Notes under the pieces: model-generated
Told to the model about the DNA's origin: nothing
The model's input: only the letters and a program-made list of their open reading frames with translations
Database searches by the model: none
Part shown: positions 53,469-62,112 of the stretch, piece after piece
Numbering within the stretch: the stretch's first letter is position 1
Layout: each line of letters opens with the position of its first letter
Program-made: the position numbers and the translations under genes
Assembly: GCA_964476595.1 (NCBI GenBank)
Contig: CAYZCL010000057.1
Location: forward strand, 1-64,000
Origin: JALSRD01 sp964476595
GTDB lineage: Bacteria > Desulfobacterota > Desulfobacteria > Desulfobacterales > JALSRD01
Direction: 5' to 3'
DNA length: 64,000 bases

Positions 53469-53957
53469 TTATTCATATTGGTCCAGGATCTTGTCCACTT
53501 CGTCGGGAGCGATGCGGCCGTAGGTGTCCTCGTTGATCTTGACCACCGGACCCAGGCTGCAGCAGCCGATGCAGCGCACCGACTCCAGGGTGAAGCGCAT
53601 GTCCTCGCTGGTCTCCCCGTCGCCGATGTGCAGGTTCTCCGTGATGCGTTCCTTGACGCGCTCGGCGCCGCGCACGTGGCAGGCGGTTCCCAGGCAGATG
53701 GAGATGATGTTGCGGCCCCGCGGCTGGAGGCTGAAGGTGCTGTAGAAAGTGGCCACTTCGTAGATGCGGCTGAGGGGAATGCCGATCTTGGTGGAAAGAT
53801 AGTTCAGCGCCGCCCCGGGCAGGTAGTTGTACCTGCGCTGGATGGCCTGCAGGATCATGATCAGGTTTTCCTGATCGTTGCCGTAGTCCTCTTCGATGAT
53901 GCGGTTCAGTTCACTGTAGTCGATGGCTTCCGTTTCAGCGGTTTGTGCAACACTCAT
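53469..53957 (-). CDS. nuoE: NuoE-type [2Fe-2S] subunit
   Basis: A 162-residue thioredoxin-like [2Fe-2S] protein. The cluster Cys are in CLGTACHVRGA (near residue 89) and VRCIGCCSLGPVV (near 128). It is the usual partner of NuoF. Its stop overlaps the possible longer nuoF start. It lies 56 bases downstream of the mini-HdrA gene. Confidence 0.9.
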   Translation of the reverse strand: MSVAQTAETEAIDYSELNRIIEEDYGNDQENLIMILQAIQRRYNYLPGAALNYLSTKIGIPLSRIYEVATFYSTFSLQPRGRNIISICLGTACHVRGAERVKERITENLHIGDGETSEDMRFTLESVRCIGCCSLGPVVKINEDTYGRIAPDEVDKILDQYE

Positions 53958-54013
53958 GGATCGCTCTCCCGATGATCAGACACAGGTAATAATGGACGGG
54001 CCGCCCGAAGAGG

Positions 54014-54406
54014 CTACTCGGATACCGCCAGGGGCTCCTGCACCACGGGACACGCCTCCACGCAGGCGCCGCAGCCGGTGCAGCGGTCCTCGATGATGCT
54101 GCGGGCGCGCTTGCGGATCTTTACCTTGAAATGGCCCGGGGAACCCTCCACGGATTCCAGGTCCGAGTACGTGATCAGTTCGATATTCATGTGCCGGCCG
54201 ACCTCGACCAGTATGGGCGAGATGATTCACATGGCACAGTCGTTGGTGGGAAAGGTCTTGTCCAGCTGGGACATGACCCCGCCGATGGAGGGGGATTTTT
54301 CAAGCAGATAGACGTAGTAGCCGGAATTGGCCAGATCCAGTGCCGACTGCATGCCGGCGATTCCGCCGCCCACTACCAGTACCGACCCAATGACATCCTT
54401 TGGCAT
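54014..54406 (-). CDS. hdrA: HdrA N-terminal half as a separate selenoprotein
   Basis: Reading through TGA at 54227-54229 gives 130 residues. ATG 54406 has AGGAG upstream. The start VLVVGGGIAGMQSALDLA is the HdrA FAD-binding motif. PSIGGVMSQLDKTFPTNDCAM then reads U-IISPILVEVGRHMN: HdrA has Cys or Sec exactly here. The [4Fe-4S] motif CTGCGACVEACP near residue 114 ends the protein, and TAG stops it after VQEPLAVSE. Full HdrA is about 650 residues or longer, so this is only the first fifth. The rest of this unit is in the fusion at 48264. It is the first gene of the operon. Confidence 0.85.
54201..54223 (-). promoter_or_regulatory. candidate SECIS hairpin of hdrA N-terminal gene
   Basis: On the transcript ATCTCGCC pairs with GG-T-CGAGGT, leaving one bulged U and a 6-base loop (CATACT), 3 bases after the UGA. 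A bulged U also marks the E. coli fdhF element. The loop lacks the GGU of sbtA. Confidence 0.4.
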
Positions 54407-54497
54407 GGTCTTTTCTCCTGAGGAATCAGTGCCGTGGAAACCATCCCTCCGGCGGCGGTGCGACGGCGCCGTCGGGGGAGCCAATCAAAGATAGCAA

Positions 54498-54525
54498 CCT
54501 ATATGAAAATCCGGGGAAATGTCAA
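54498..54525 (-). promoter_or_regulatory. sigma-70 promoter of the Hdr-Nuo-Flox operon
   Basis: On the minus strand TTGACA, 16 bases, TATAGG. It lies about 90 bases before the start of the mini-HdrA gene. No sigma-54 pattern was found in this interval. Confidence 0.55.
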
Positions 54526-54682
54526 TGATTTTTGGCGGGTGAATGCAGAAAATATACAGCCCCGGCAGGGGATCGGAAGGGCGTGGGAGGCAGCCGCCTG
54601 GGCCGTCGGCGGACGGCTTGTCCGCCGGCGATGGAATCCCTCCCGGCCGGCGGTCGGGCCGGGAGGGGCGCCGCAACGGTCA

Positions 54683-56359
54683 TCAGGCCGCCAGGCGCAG
54701 GGCGTTCTCGGTGGCCCGGCGTATCTCGTCGGGCGTGAAGGGTTTGGGCAGGTAATCCACGGCGCCCATGCGGGCGGCCTCCACGGCGGTCTCGATGCTG
54801 GCGTAGCCGGTGATCATGATCACGCGGGTGTCCGGGCACCGATCGCGGATGGTCTCGAGCAGCTCGAGTCCCCGCACGCCGGGGATCTTGAGATCCAGCA
54901 ACACGAGGCCGTACCCGCCGCCCGCGATGTATTCCAGGGCTTCGTCCCGGGAGACGGCCTGGTCCACCTGGTAGCCCTTTTTCTGCAGGATCTTGCGGAT
55001 GTTGTTGTTGACGGCCACCTCGTCGTCGATGACCAGGATGCGGGGGTGGTCCGGCTTCTGCACCGAGGCCACCAGCGCGTCGCGGCGCCGGCGCTCCTGC
55101 TCGTCCAGGGCCGCCAGGCGGGTCTTGAGTTCTTCGTAAGGCGTGACGGTCAGGTCTTCACCCACCAGGTGCCGCGCGTACTCGGGGCCGGCGGCCGCGG
55201 CCACCTCGTCGTAGGCAAAGGGCAGGTCGATGCCCACCAGGGTGCGCACGTCGGGACCGGCGGCCACGGCGGCCTTCTTCCTGCGGGCCTTCTTGGCCAG
55301 CTGCGGGCAGTTGCCCGTTTTGGCGCCCGCCTTGCACGTGGCCCCCAGCTTCTTGAAAATGTCGCACACCATGCTGCCCACCTCGCAGAAGTTCTCCAGG
55401 GCCTCGGGTGCCTTGACCTCCACCACCGGCATGTCCGAGCGGGTCAGCCGGTCGGCGTACCCCTCCCCGGTGGCCTCGCGCACCTCGTCGCGGTCAAAGG
55501 GCATGTCCACATCGATGACGCGTTTTTCGTCCAGACGCGCCACGTTCTTCTTGAGCTCCTCGTAGGACAGGAAGGCCACTCCCTCGTGGCGCAGGTTGGC
55601 CACGTACTCCGGGCCGGTCACCGAGACGACTTCGCGGTAGTCGAAAGGCTCGTCGATGCCGACGAGGGTGCGCACGTCGGGGCCGGCGGCCGTGGCGGCC
55701 TTCTTCCTGCGGGCTTTCTTGGCCAGCTGCGGGCAGTTGCCCGTTTTGGCGCCCGCCTTGCACGTGGCCCCCAGCTTCTTGAAAATGTCGCACACCATGC
55801 TGCCCACCTCGCAGAAGTTCTCCAGGGCCTCGGGCGCCTTGACCTCCACCACCGGCATGTCCGAGGGACCCAGCATGTCGGCATAGGCCTCTCCGGCGGC
55901 GTCGGCCACCTCCTCGCGCGCAAAGGGCACGTCCACGTCGATGAGCTCGATGGCCTCGCGCTCCTCCTGCGGAATCTCGGCCTCCTCCAGGTCGCCCGAG
56001 AGGGCCCGCTCCACGGTGCTGCGCAGCTCATCGGGCGTAAAAGGCTTGGCGATGTAATCCAGCGCGCCCAGGCGGATGGCCTTCACGGCCGTGTCGGTGG
56101 AGGCGTAGGCCGTCATCATGACCGCCTTGGTCAGCGGCCACTGGCTCTTGACCAGCTTGAGCAGTTCCAGGCCGTTGGTGCCCGGCATGACGATGTCCGA
56201 GATCAGCAGTGCGTAAGAATCCTGGGCCAGCTTCTCCAGGGCCTCGTCGGCGCTTTCGGCGGTCACCACCTGGTAGTTGTTGCGGGTGAGGATCTTCTCC
56301 ACGTTCCTGCAGATACGGTTTTCGTCATCCACGATCATGATTTTGGCGGGTGCGTCCAT
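54683..56359 (-). CDS. double-receiver response regulator with duplicated Cys-rich insert
   Basis: A 558-residue protein. Receiver 1 (about residues 5-120) has DDENR and the Asp in LLISDIVMPG. Receiver 2 (about 435-555) has DDEVA and the Asp in LVLLDLKIPG. Between them are two copies of an approximately 140-residue unit, each with VVEVKAPEALENFCEVGSMV, then CDIFKKLGATCKAG, then TGNCPQLAKKARRKKAA. That gives four conserved Cys per copy. No output domain is recognised. The copies are nearly identical in DNA too. It lies about 275 bases upstream of, and in the same direction as, the Hdr operon, and may sense redox or metal state. Confidence 0.75.
   Translation of the reverse strand: MDAPAKIMIVDDENRICRNVEKILTRNNYQVVTAESADEALEKLAQDSYALLISDIVMPGTNGLELLKLVKSQWPLTKAVMMTAYASTDTAVKAIRLGALDYIAKPFTPDELRSTVERALSGDLEEAEIPQEEREAIELIDVDVPFAREEVADAAGEAYADMLGPSDMPVVEVKAPEALENFCEVGSMVCDIFKKLGATCKAGAKTGNCPQLAKKARRKKAATAAGPDVRTLVGIDEPFDYREVVSVTGPEYVANLRHEGVAFLSYEELKKNVARLDEKRVIDVDMPFDRDEVREATGEGYADRLTRSDMPVVEVKAPEALENFCEVGSMVCDIFKKLGATCKAGAKTGNCPQLAKKARRKKAAVAAGPDVRTLVGIDLPFAYDEVAAAAGPEYARHLVGEDLTVTPYEELKTRLAALDEQERRRRDALVASVQKPDHPRILVIDDEVAVNNNIRKILQKKGYQVDQAVSRDEALEYIAGGGYGLVLLDLKIPGVRGLELLETIRDRCPDTRVIMITGYASIETAVEAARMGAVDYLPKPFTPDEIRRATENALRLAA
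55227..55439 (-). repeat. intragenic duplication, copy 1
   Basis: This 213-base segment matches 55653-55865 with only about seven differences, at a period of 426 bases (142 codons), inside the double-receiver gene. Confidence 0.9.
55653..55865 (-). repeat. intragenic duplication, copy 2
   Basis: The partner of 55227-55439. Differences are mostly at third codon positions, so the amino-acid copies are almost the same. Confidence 0.9.
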
Positions 56360-56700
56360 GGTCTTCCTCCTCGGCGATTGATGGGCAAATGCATCTGGAT
56401 TTCGTTCTTGGCCGAAGTTTACTGCACAGGATGTGCCAACCGCGCACTAACTTATTCAACCTACTGAATATTCAAGGCTTATCCGGATTTTGTCACCGAA
56501 GCCCCACCGCATGTGTATCCAAAAAACAGGCACCGGCGGCCCGCATCGAGCCGCCCGCCGGCGGTGTCGCAAAAAGATCTATCTGTCTGTTTTCAAATAA
56601 GACAACCGGATTTCAGAGTCGTGTCCGCGGCGCCGGCCGCATTCCGGGGGTCGGGAGGCGGGGGGTGCATAGAAAAAAGAGGCAGTGTATCGAAAAATGC
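56360..56700 (-). other. intergenic region, no gene seen
   Basis: About 340 bases between two minus-strand genes. The part nearest the response regulator is AT-rich and may hold its promoter, but I found no pair of boxes I would defend. Confidence 0.4.
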
Positions 56701-57973
56701 TCAGCGCAGGCTCATACGCGCGTAGGTGGCCCAGACCAGGCGCCACAGCTTCAGGGCGGTGGCGTGGCTGGAGAGATAGCGGTAGGCCCGCTCGTAGTTG
56801 TGCCGCACGACGCGCTCGCGTCGCTGCGGCGAGAGCACGCCGTCGATCCACTCGAACAGGGCCGCCACCGCAGGGACGTGGACCAGGGAGCGCCGGGCCG
56901 ATTCCCCGGCCGACCCGCCCGCCACCACCTTCTCGAGCACCGTGAAGTCCATGCCGTGACAGCGCATGTCGATGCGCTGCGTCAGCGGACCGTAGGAGTT
57001 GAGCCGCCGGTTCATGAAGAAGGGAATCCCGGCGGCTGCCATTTCGTTGAGCGCGTTCTCCCAGCCGCCGGGCGAAGCGCACCGTCTCCCGGAAACAGGG
57101 CCGGTCGTCGATGTCCGGTGGGTCACCCCGAAGCAGATCCGCCGGCCACGCGAAAGGCCGTAGTGATGGGCCGCCACCATGGCTTCCCGCAGCGGCTTGC
57201 GGGCCACGGGGCGCACCGGCGAGGGAAAAAACCGTCGCCCGGCAGAGCGTTTCGGTGGTGGAGCCGTACCCGTCATCGCGCGGGACCAGCGTAGGACGGG
57301 CCAGGTAGTCCATGAAGCCCTGAAGGTCGCCTGCTGGGTGGGGTTGAGCACGATGTGAAACAGGTTGGGGTAGCGGTAGGGGCCACCCGAGTAGAGTTCG
57401 CCCGGGGGGCGGGCCGATATGAGGTCGCGCACGAAGCCCTTGAGCCGCGAGACGCGCTCGGGGCGCTCGCTGTCGGGGTCGGCCGAGTGGCTCACGAAGG
57501 CCCGCCGGGGATGGCTTTCCACCAGTTCCCTGAGCGCCACGGCCGCCGCGGGGTGCAGGTGGCGCAGCGACAGCAGCTTGTAGACGAACACCGGCGTGTC
57601 CCCGGGGATCTTGCGCAGCATCTCGTTCACCGTCGCACGGATGCGCCGCTTGTGGTGCCGGAACAGCGCCATCCGGTCATCGTCGGAAAGCACCTCGGCC
57701 CCGCTGGCCTCCGACCCGTGGCGGAAACCGCCGGCGTACAGGCGGAGGGAGTCGGGGTGCAACAGGTCCAGGCGGGGGATCACCGTGCGCCGCTGGCCCA
57801 GGGGGGATATGGGACCGAAGCAGGTCTTTTGGCGCCCGGTGACCACGCGGATGAAAATGCCCAGGTCGTTGAGAAGCTTGTGGTACTCCTCTTTCCGGAG
57901 GGCCACGCCGCCCAGACCGCCATGGCGGGTGATGATCACCGGGCAGGTCAGGCGCTTGAATCCCCGCCGAAAT
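56701..57973 (-). pseudogene. glycosyltransferase-like protein with several frameshifts
   Basis: Parts fall in different frames of one gene. The first part begins near 57970 with CPVIITRHGGLGGVALRKEE and runs to LNPTQQATFRA. The second frame continues with FMDYLARPTLVPRDDGYGST. The first frame resumes at AMVAAHHYGLSRGRR, and after another shift ENALNEMAAAGIPFFMNRR runs to the end. At least three shifts are needed between 57060 and 57310. The 5' start is unclear. The N-terminal and C-terminal patterns suggest a GT-B glycosyltransferase, but I am not sure of the family. It is either decayed or carries clustered sequencing errors. Confidence 0.5.
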
Positions 57974-58052
57974 GGTGCTGCCTCTGACAGCGTCGTTTTC
58001 TGCAAAGCCCCGCTGCCGCCGGCAAGAGATGCCCCCCGATGCCGCGGCCGGG

Positions 58053-59480
58053 TCAGCCGTCCCGCCGATCGCCGGTCGGGCGGTCCTTGAGGCGGATGCC
58101 GTGCTTGCGCATGAGGGTCTGAAAGTTGCTGCGCTGCAGGCCCACCTGGCGCGCCGCGCGGGTCACGTTCCACCCGTTGCGCTCCAGGGCGCTGCGGATG
58201 AAAAGGCGCTCGATGTCGCCGACGGCCTGCCGGCGCACCTCCTTCTTGAGTCGCTTGAACTCCTCGTTGGTGGTCGGGATGTGCTCCAGCAGCTCCTCCA
58301 TGTGCTCCACGCGGCTCACCAGCGGGATGTCGCTGCGGCCGATGCGTCGGTTCTCGCACAGGATCACGGCGCGCTCCACCACGTTGCGCAACTGGCGCAC
58401 GTTGCCGGGCCAGTCGTAAGCCATCAGCCGCTGCACGGCCCCCTCGCTGAAGCCTTCGATGTGCTTGCCCATCTGGCGGCAGAACTGCGCCAGGAAATGC
58501 CGGGCGATGGGCATGATGTCGGTCTTGCGCTCGCGCAGGGGCGGCAGCATGATGGGGTAGACGTAGATGCGGTAGTAGAAATCCTCGCGAAAGGCACCCT
58601 CGTTGACCATGTCCTTGAGGTCGCGGTTGGTGGCCAGTATCAGCCGGATGTCCACCTTTTCGACCCGCGAAGCCCCCAGGGGCAGGAACTCGCGCGACTC
58701 CAGGAAACGCAGCAGCTTGCCCTGGACCTCCAGCCCGATGTTGCTGATCTCGTCGAGGAAGACGGTGCCGCCGTGGGCGCGCCTGAAGATTCCCGGTTTG
58801 TCCCGGTCCGCGCCGGTGAAGGCGCCGCGCACGTAGCCGAACAGCTCGCTCTCGAGCAGGTTGCCGCCCAGCGTGCCGCAGTCCACGGCGAAAAAAACCT
58901 TGTCGCGGCGCCGGCTGTTGGCGTGCACCGCCCGGGCGATGAGTTCCTTGCCGGTGCCGCTCTCGCCTTGGATGAGCACCGTGGAATCGGTGGGGGCCAC
59001 CTTCTCCACCATCGAGACCACCCGCCGGATCTGGCGGCTGTCGCCCACCAGGCGGTGGGAGATGCCGGACGGACGGGCGGCCCCGGCCGCGGCCGGCGGC
59101 GGGCCCTCCCCGCGCTCCAGCGCCTGGCGGACCACCGCCCGCAGCTCCACCGGGGTGAACGGTTTGGGCAGGTAGTCGAAGGCCCCGATCTTCATGACCT
59201 CCACCGCCGACGATACCGAGGCGTAGCCGGTGATGACGATGACGCGCGTGGCCGGGTAGCGCTCGCGGATGCGGCTGAGCACCTCCAGTCCGCCCAGGGC
59301 GCTCATCTTCAGATCGGTGACCACCACGTCGTAGGGGACTTCGTCCATCATGCGCAGCGCGGTGTACCCGTCCTGCGTGGTGTCCACCGCGAGGTCCATT
59401 CTGGACAGGATCCGCCGGCAGTTGCGGCAGATCTCGACCTCGTCGTCGACGATCAGCACCCGGCCGGGACTACTGTGCAT
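58053..59480 (-). CDS. NtrC-family sigma-54-dependent response regulator
   Basis: A 475-residue activator. The receiver has DDEVE at residues 11-15 and the Asp in VVVTDLKMS near 56. The AAA+ domain has GESGTGKE (near 170) and GAFTGAD (near 220). The C-terminal Fis-type helix-turn-helix (NVTRAARQVGLQRSNFQ) is near 445. It starts 11 bases inside the preceding kinase gene and is its cognate partner. Target promoters are unknown, and I found no sigma-54 site before the nearby Hdr operon. Confidence 0.9.
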   Translation of the reverse strand: MHSSPGRVLIVDDEVEICRNCRRILSRMDLAVDTTQDGYTALRMMDEVPYDVVVTDLKMSALGGLEVLSRIRERYPATRVIVITGYASVSSAVEVMKIGAFDYLPKPFTPVELRAVVRQALERGEGPPPAAAGAARPSGISHRLVGDSRQIRRVVSMVEKVAPTDSTVLIQGESGTGKELIARAVHANSRRRDKVFFAVDCGTLGGNLLESELFGYVRGAFTGADRDKPGIFRRAHGGTVFLDEISNIGLEVQGKLLRFLESREFLPLGASRVEKVDIRLILATNRDLKDMVNEGAFREDFYYRIYVYPIMLPPLRERKTDIMPIARHFLAQFCRQMGKHIEGFSEGAVQRLMAYDWPGNVRQLRNVVERAVILCENRRIGRSDIPLVSRVEHMEELLEHIPTTNEEFKRLKKEVRRQAVGDIERLFIRSALERNGWNVTRAARQVGLQRSNFQTLMRKHGIRLKDRPTGDRRDG

Positions 59481-60909
59481 CTTCTTCTCCCCCGGGCAGC
59501 GGCAGGCTGATGGTGAACAGTGTGCCGCGCCCCTTGATGCTCTCGACGTCGATGGTGCCGCCGTGCTGCTCGATGATGCCGTGGGTCAGCGCCAGGCCCA
59601 GGCCGGTGCCCGACTCCTTGGTGGTGAAGAAGGGATCGAAGACGCGACCCAGGTTTTCCTTGTCGATGCCGCGGCCGGTGTCGCCCACGCAAATCTCGAC
59701 GGCGCGGCCGTCGTCGGACAGGCGCGTCTCGACGGTCACCTTGCCCCCCGGCGCGGTGGCCTCCACGGCGTTGAGCACCAGGTTGATGATGCACTGCTGG
59801 ATCTGGCCCTTGTCCACGTCCAGCGGCGGCAGATCCCCGGACAGGCGCTTCTCGATGCTCACGTCGTGGAAGGCGGCCTGTTTCTTGGTCAACAGGAGAC
59901 TCTCTTCGACCACGGCGTTGATGTCCTGATGGTGCTTGTTGGGCCGCGACTGGCGCGCGAAATCCAACAAACTGGTGACGATCTTGCGGCAGCGCAAGGT
60001 CTCGCGGGCGATGGTCTCCAGCTCCTCGTAAGACGGGTCTTCGGGGTCGGTCTCCTCCTGCAGCAGCATGGCGGTGGTCAGGATGGTGGTGAGCGGGTTG
60101 TTGATCTCGTGGGCCACTCCGGCCGACAGGCGCCCGATGGAGGCCAGCTTCTCCTGCTGCATCATGGATTTCTGCAGGTTGATGTCCTTGGTGATGTCCC
60201 GCGAAATCTCGATGGCGCCCACCAGCTCGTCGCCCTCGAAAAGCGGGTAGCAGGAGATGGAGTAGTGCAGCTCGCGGTTGTCTTTGTCGTAGTGCACATG
60301 GGTGGCCTGGAACGGGCGCCGCGTCTCCAGGGTGTTGGCCAGCGGGCAGGGGTGCAGGTCCCCGGAACAGGGGATGTTCTGGTGGTGGGTAAGCTGGTAG
60401 CAAAACTTGCCGATGGCCTCGTGGCGCGCCAGCCCGATCTTGTCCAGCAGGGTTTTGTTGATGTCCAGCACGCGGTAGTCGCTGGCAATCACCAGTACGT
60501 CCTCCTGGATCAGCTGGTCCACCAGCACCTTGTACAGCGCCCGCGTCTCCATCAGCTTCTGGCGCGTTTCCCGCTGCATGCGCGACACCCGCGATATCTC
60601 CCAGAAGAGCGTGGCCGTCGTATTGGCGATGGCCCGCACGGTGTGCTTCTTCTTTTTGAGGATATCGTTGTAGATATCCATGTCGCCCACCAGTTCGACG
60701 ATCAGGTCGATGTCGTCGCGTTCGAAAAAATCGTTGTAGTCGGTGGTCACGAACAGGCCCTTTTTACGGGCCTCGACGGCGCCCACGGCGTCCGGCCGCG
60801 GGTCAGCCACGGCCACCACTTTGGGCGAAATCCGGTAAAAAGTGTGGTTCTCGATGAGGTCCATCAGGCGCTTGCAGCGCCTGCCGCCGCCCACCACCGC
60901 GATGTTCAT
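59470..60909 (-). CDS. soluble histidine kinase with Rossmann-fold N-terminal domain
   Basis: A 479-residue cytoplasmic kinase without membrane segments. Residues 1-110 look like an NAD(P)-binding Rossmann domain: MNIAVVGGGRRCKRLMDLIE opens it, AVADPRPDA gives the acidic end of strand two, and DDIDLIVELVG follows as in GFO/IDH-type proteins. A PAS domain (about 150-260) contains IPCSGDLHPCPL. HisKA has VAHEINNPLT near 275, and the ATPase domain ends with GTGLGLALTHGI. It overlaps the NtrC-type regulator. A dinucleotide-sensing role is inferred. Confidence 0.85.
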   Translation of the reverse strand: MNIAVVGGGRRCKRLMDLIENHTFYRISPKVVAVADPRPDAVGAVEARKKGLFVTTDYNDFFERDDIDLIVELVGDMDIYNDILKKKKHTVRAIANTTATLFWEISRVSRMQRETRQKLMETRALYKVLVDQLIQEDVLVIASDYRVLDINKTLLDKIGLARHEAIGKFCYQLTHHQNIPCSGDLHPCPLANTLETRRPFQATHVHYDKDNRELHYSISCYPLFEGDELVGAIEISRDITKDINLQKSMMQQEKLASIGRLSAGVAHEINNPLTTILTTAMLLQEETDPEDPSYEELETIARETLRCRKIVTSLLDFARQSRPNKHHQDINAVVEESLLLTKKQAAFHDVSIEKRLSGDLPPLDVDKGQIQQCIINLVLNAVEATAPGGKVTVETRLSDDGRAVEICVGDTGRGIDKENLGRVFDPFFTTKESGTGLGLALTHGIIEQHGGTIDVESIKGRGTLFTISLPLPGGEEDAQ

Positions 60910-61088
60910 TTAAAATCTCCTGTTGAAAAAGATAGTTTCCGGACCTATCCTGCACACGCCGAACAAACCGCGTCGCGCGTGCCCGTGGCCAACGGTTCGT
61001 CGTGGTCCCGGATCGGCCTCCCGGGCCCCGCGGGAAACACGCCGACAGCATCGCAGTTTAAATCAAAACCGGAACGGATGCAAGAAAG

Positions 61089-62051
61089 ATGAGAAAAACG
61101 GAAGGGGTGGGGGCGCAACCGAAAGGCCCCGGCATCGTGGTGATCTGCGGCCCCACCGGGGTGGGCAAGACCGCCGCGGCCATTGCGCTGTGCGAGGCCG
61201 TCGGCGGCGGCATCGTGGGGGCCGACGCCATGCAGGTCTACCGCTTCATGGACATCGGTACGGCCAAGCCCACCGCCGGGGAGCAGGCCCGCGTACACCA
61301 CGACCTCATCGACGTGGTCGACCCGGACGAGGACTTCGACGCGGCCCGCTACCTGCGCCTGGCCGACGCGGCCATCGCCCGGCTGGCAGCGGCCGCGAAG
61401 GTGCCCGTGGTGGTGGGCGGCACCGGCCTGTACATCCGCGCCCTGCTGCACGGCATCTTTCCCGGCGCCCCCGGCAACCCTGACGTGCGCCGCGAACTGC
61501 GCCGGCGGCTGTCGGCGGAGGGTGCCCCGGCCCTGCACCGTGAACTGGCCGCGCGCGACCCCGAGGCCGCCGCACGCATCCACCCCAACGACCGCCAGCG
61601 CATCGTGCGCGCCCTGGAGGTGCTGGCCGTCACCGGGCGGCCGCTGAGCGAGCTTCAGCGCCGCCATGGTTTCCGCCAGCAGCGTTACCGGGCGCTGCAG
61701 ATCGGGCTCGACCTCGAGCGCAGGGAACTCTACCGGCGCATCGACCGGCGGGTGGATCGCATGCTCGAAGAGGGCCTGCTCGACGAAGTGCGCGGCCTGC
61801 TGCGGCGGGGTTACCCGGCGACGCTCAAATCCATGCAGTCCATCGGCTACCGGCACATGGCGGCCTACCTGGCGGGCCGCCTGGACTGGGACGAGGCCGT
61901 GCGCACCCTCAAGCGCGACACCCGCCGCTACGCCAAGCGCCAGCTGACCTGGTTCCGTGCCGACCCCGCCGTGCGCTGGTACCCGGCAGGCGACGAAGAT
62001 CGCATATCCACGACGGTGGCGGCGTTTCTGAAAAAGCGCCGCCCATCCTGA
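61089..62051 (+). CDS. miaA: tRNA dimethylallyltransferase
   Basis: A 320-residue MiaA. The P-loop GPTGVGKTAAAIAL is near residue 18, GADAMQVYRFMDIGTAKP near 45, and VVGGTGLYIRALL near 108. It adds a dimethylallyl group to A37 of tRNAs reading U-starting codons. It is the only plus-strand gene in this part of the window and starts 179 bases from the divergent kinase gene. Confidence 0.95.
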   Translation: MRKTEGVGAQPKGPGIVVICGPTGVGKTAAAIALCEAVGGGIVGADAMQVYRFMDIGTAKPTAGEQARVHHDLIDVVDPDEDFDAARYLRLADAAIARLAAAAKVPVVVGGTGLYIRALLHGIFPGAPGNPDVRRELRRRLSAEGAPALHRELAARDPEAAARIHPNDRQRIVRALEVLAVTGRPLSELQRRHGFRQQRYRALQIGLDLERRELYRRIDRRVDRMLEEGLLDEVRGLLRRGYPATLKSMQSIGYRHMAAYLAGRLDWDEAVRTLKRDTRRYAKRQLTWFRADPAVRWYPAGDEDRISTTVAAFLKKRRPS

Positions 62052-62112
62052 GCCGCCTGGAGGTCGATTCCGCTCGACGCAAACGGCTTGCGGGCCGCGC
62101 CGTCTCGAATCC

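Noticed and set aside
55227..55865. Mobile element or IS repeat
   Set aside because: The two copies are direct, in frame, inside one protein, and have no terminal repeats or transposase.
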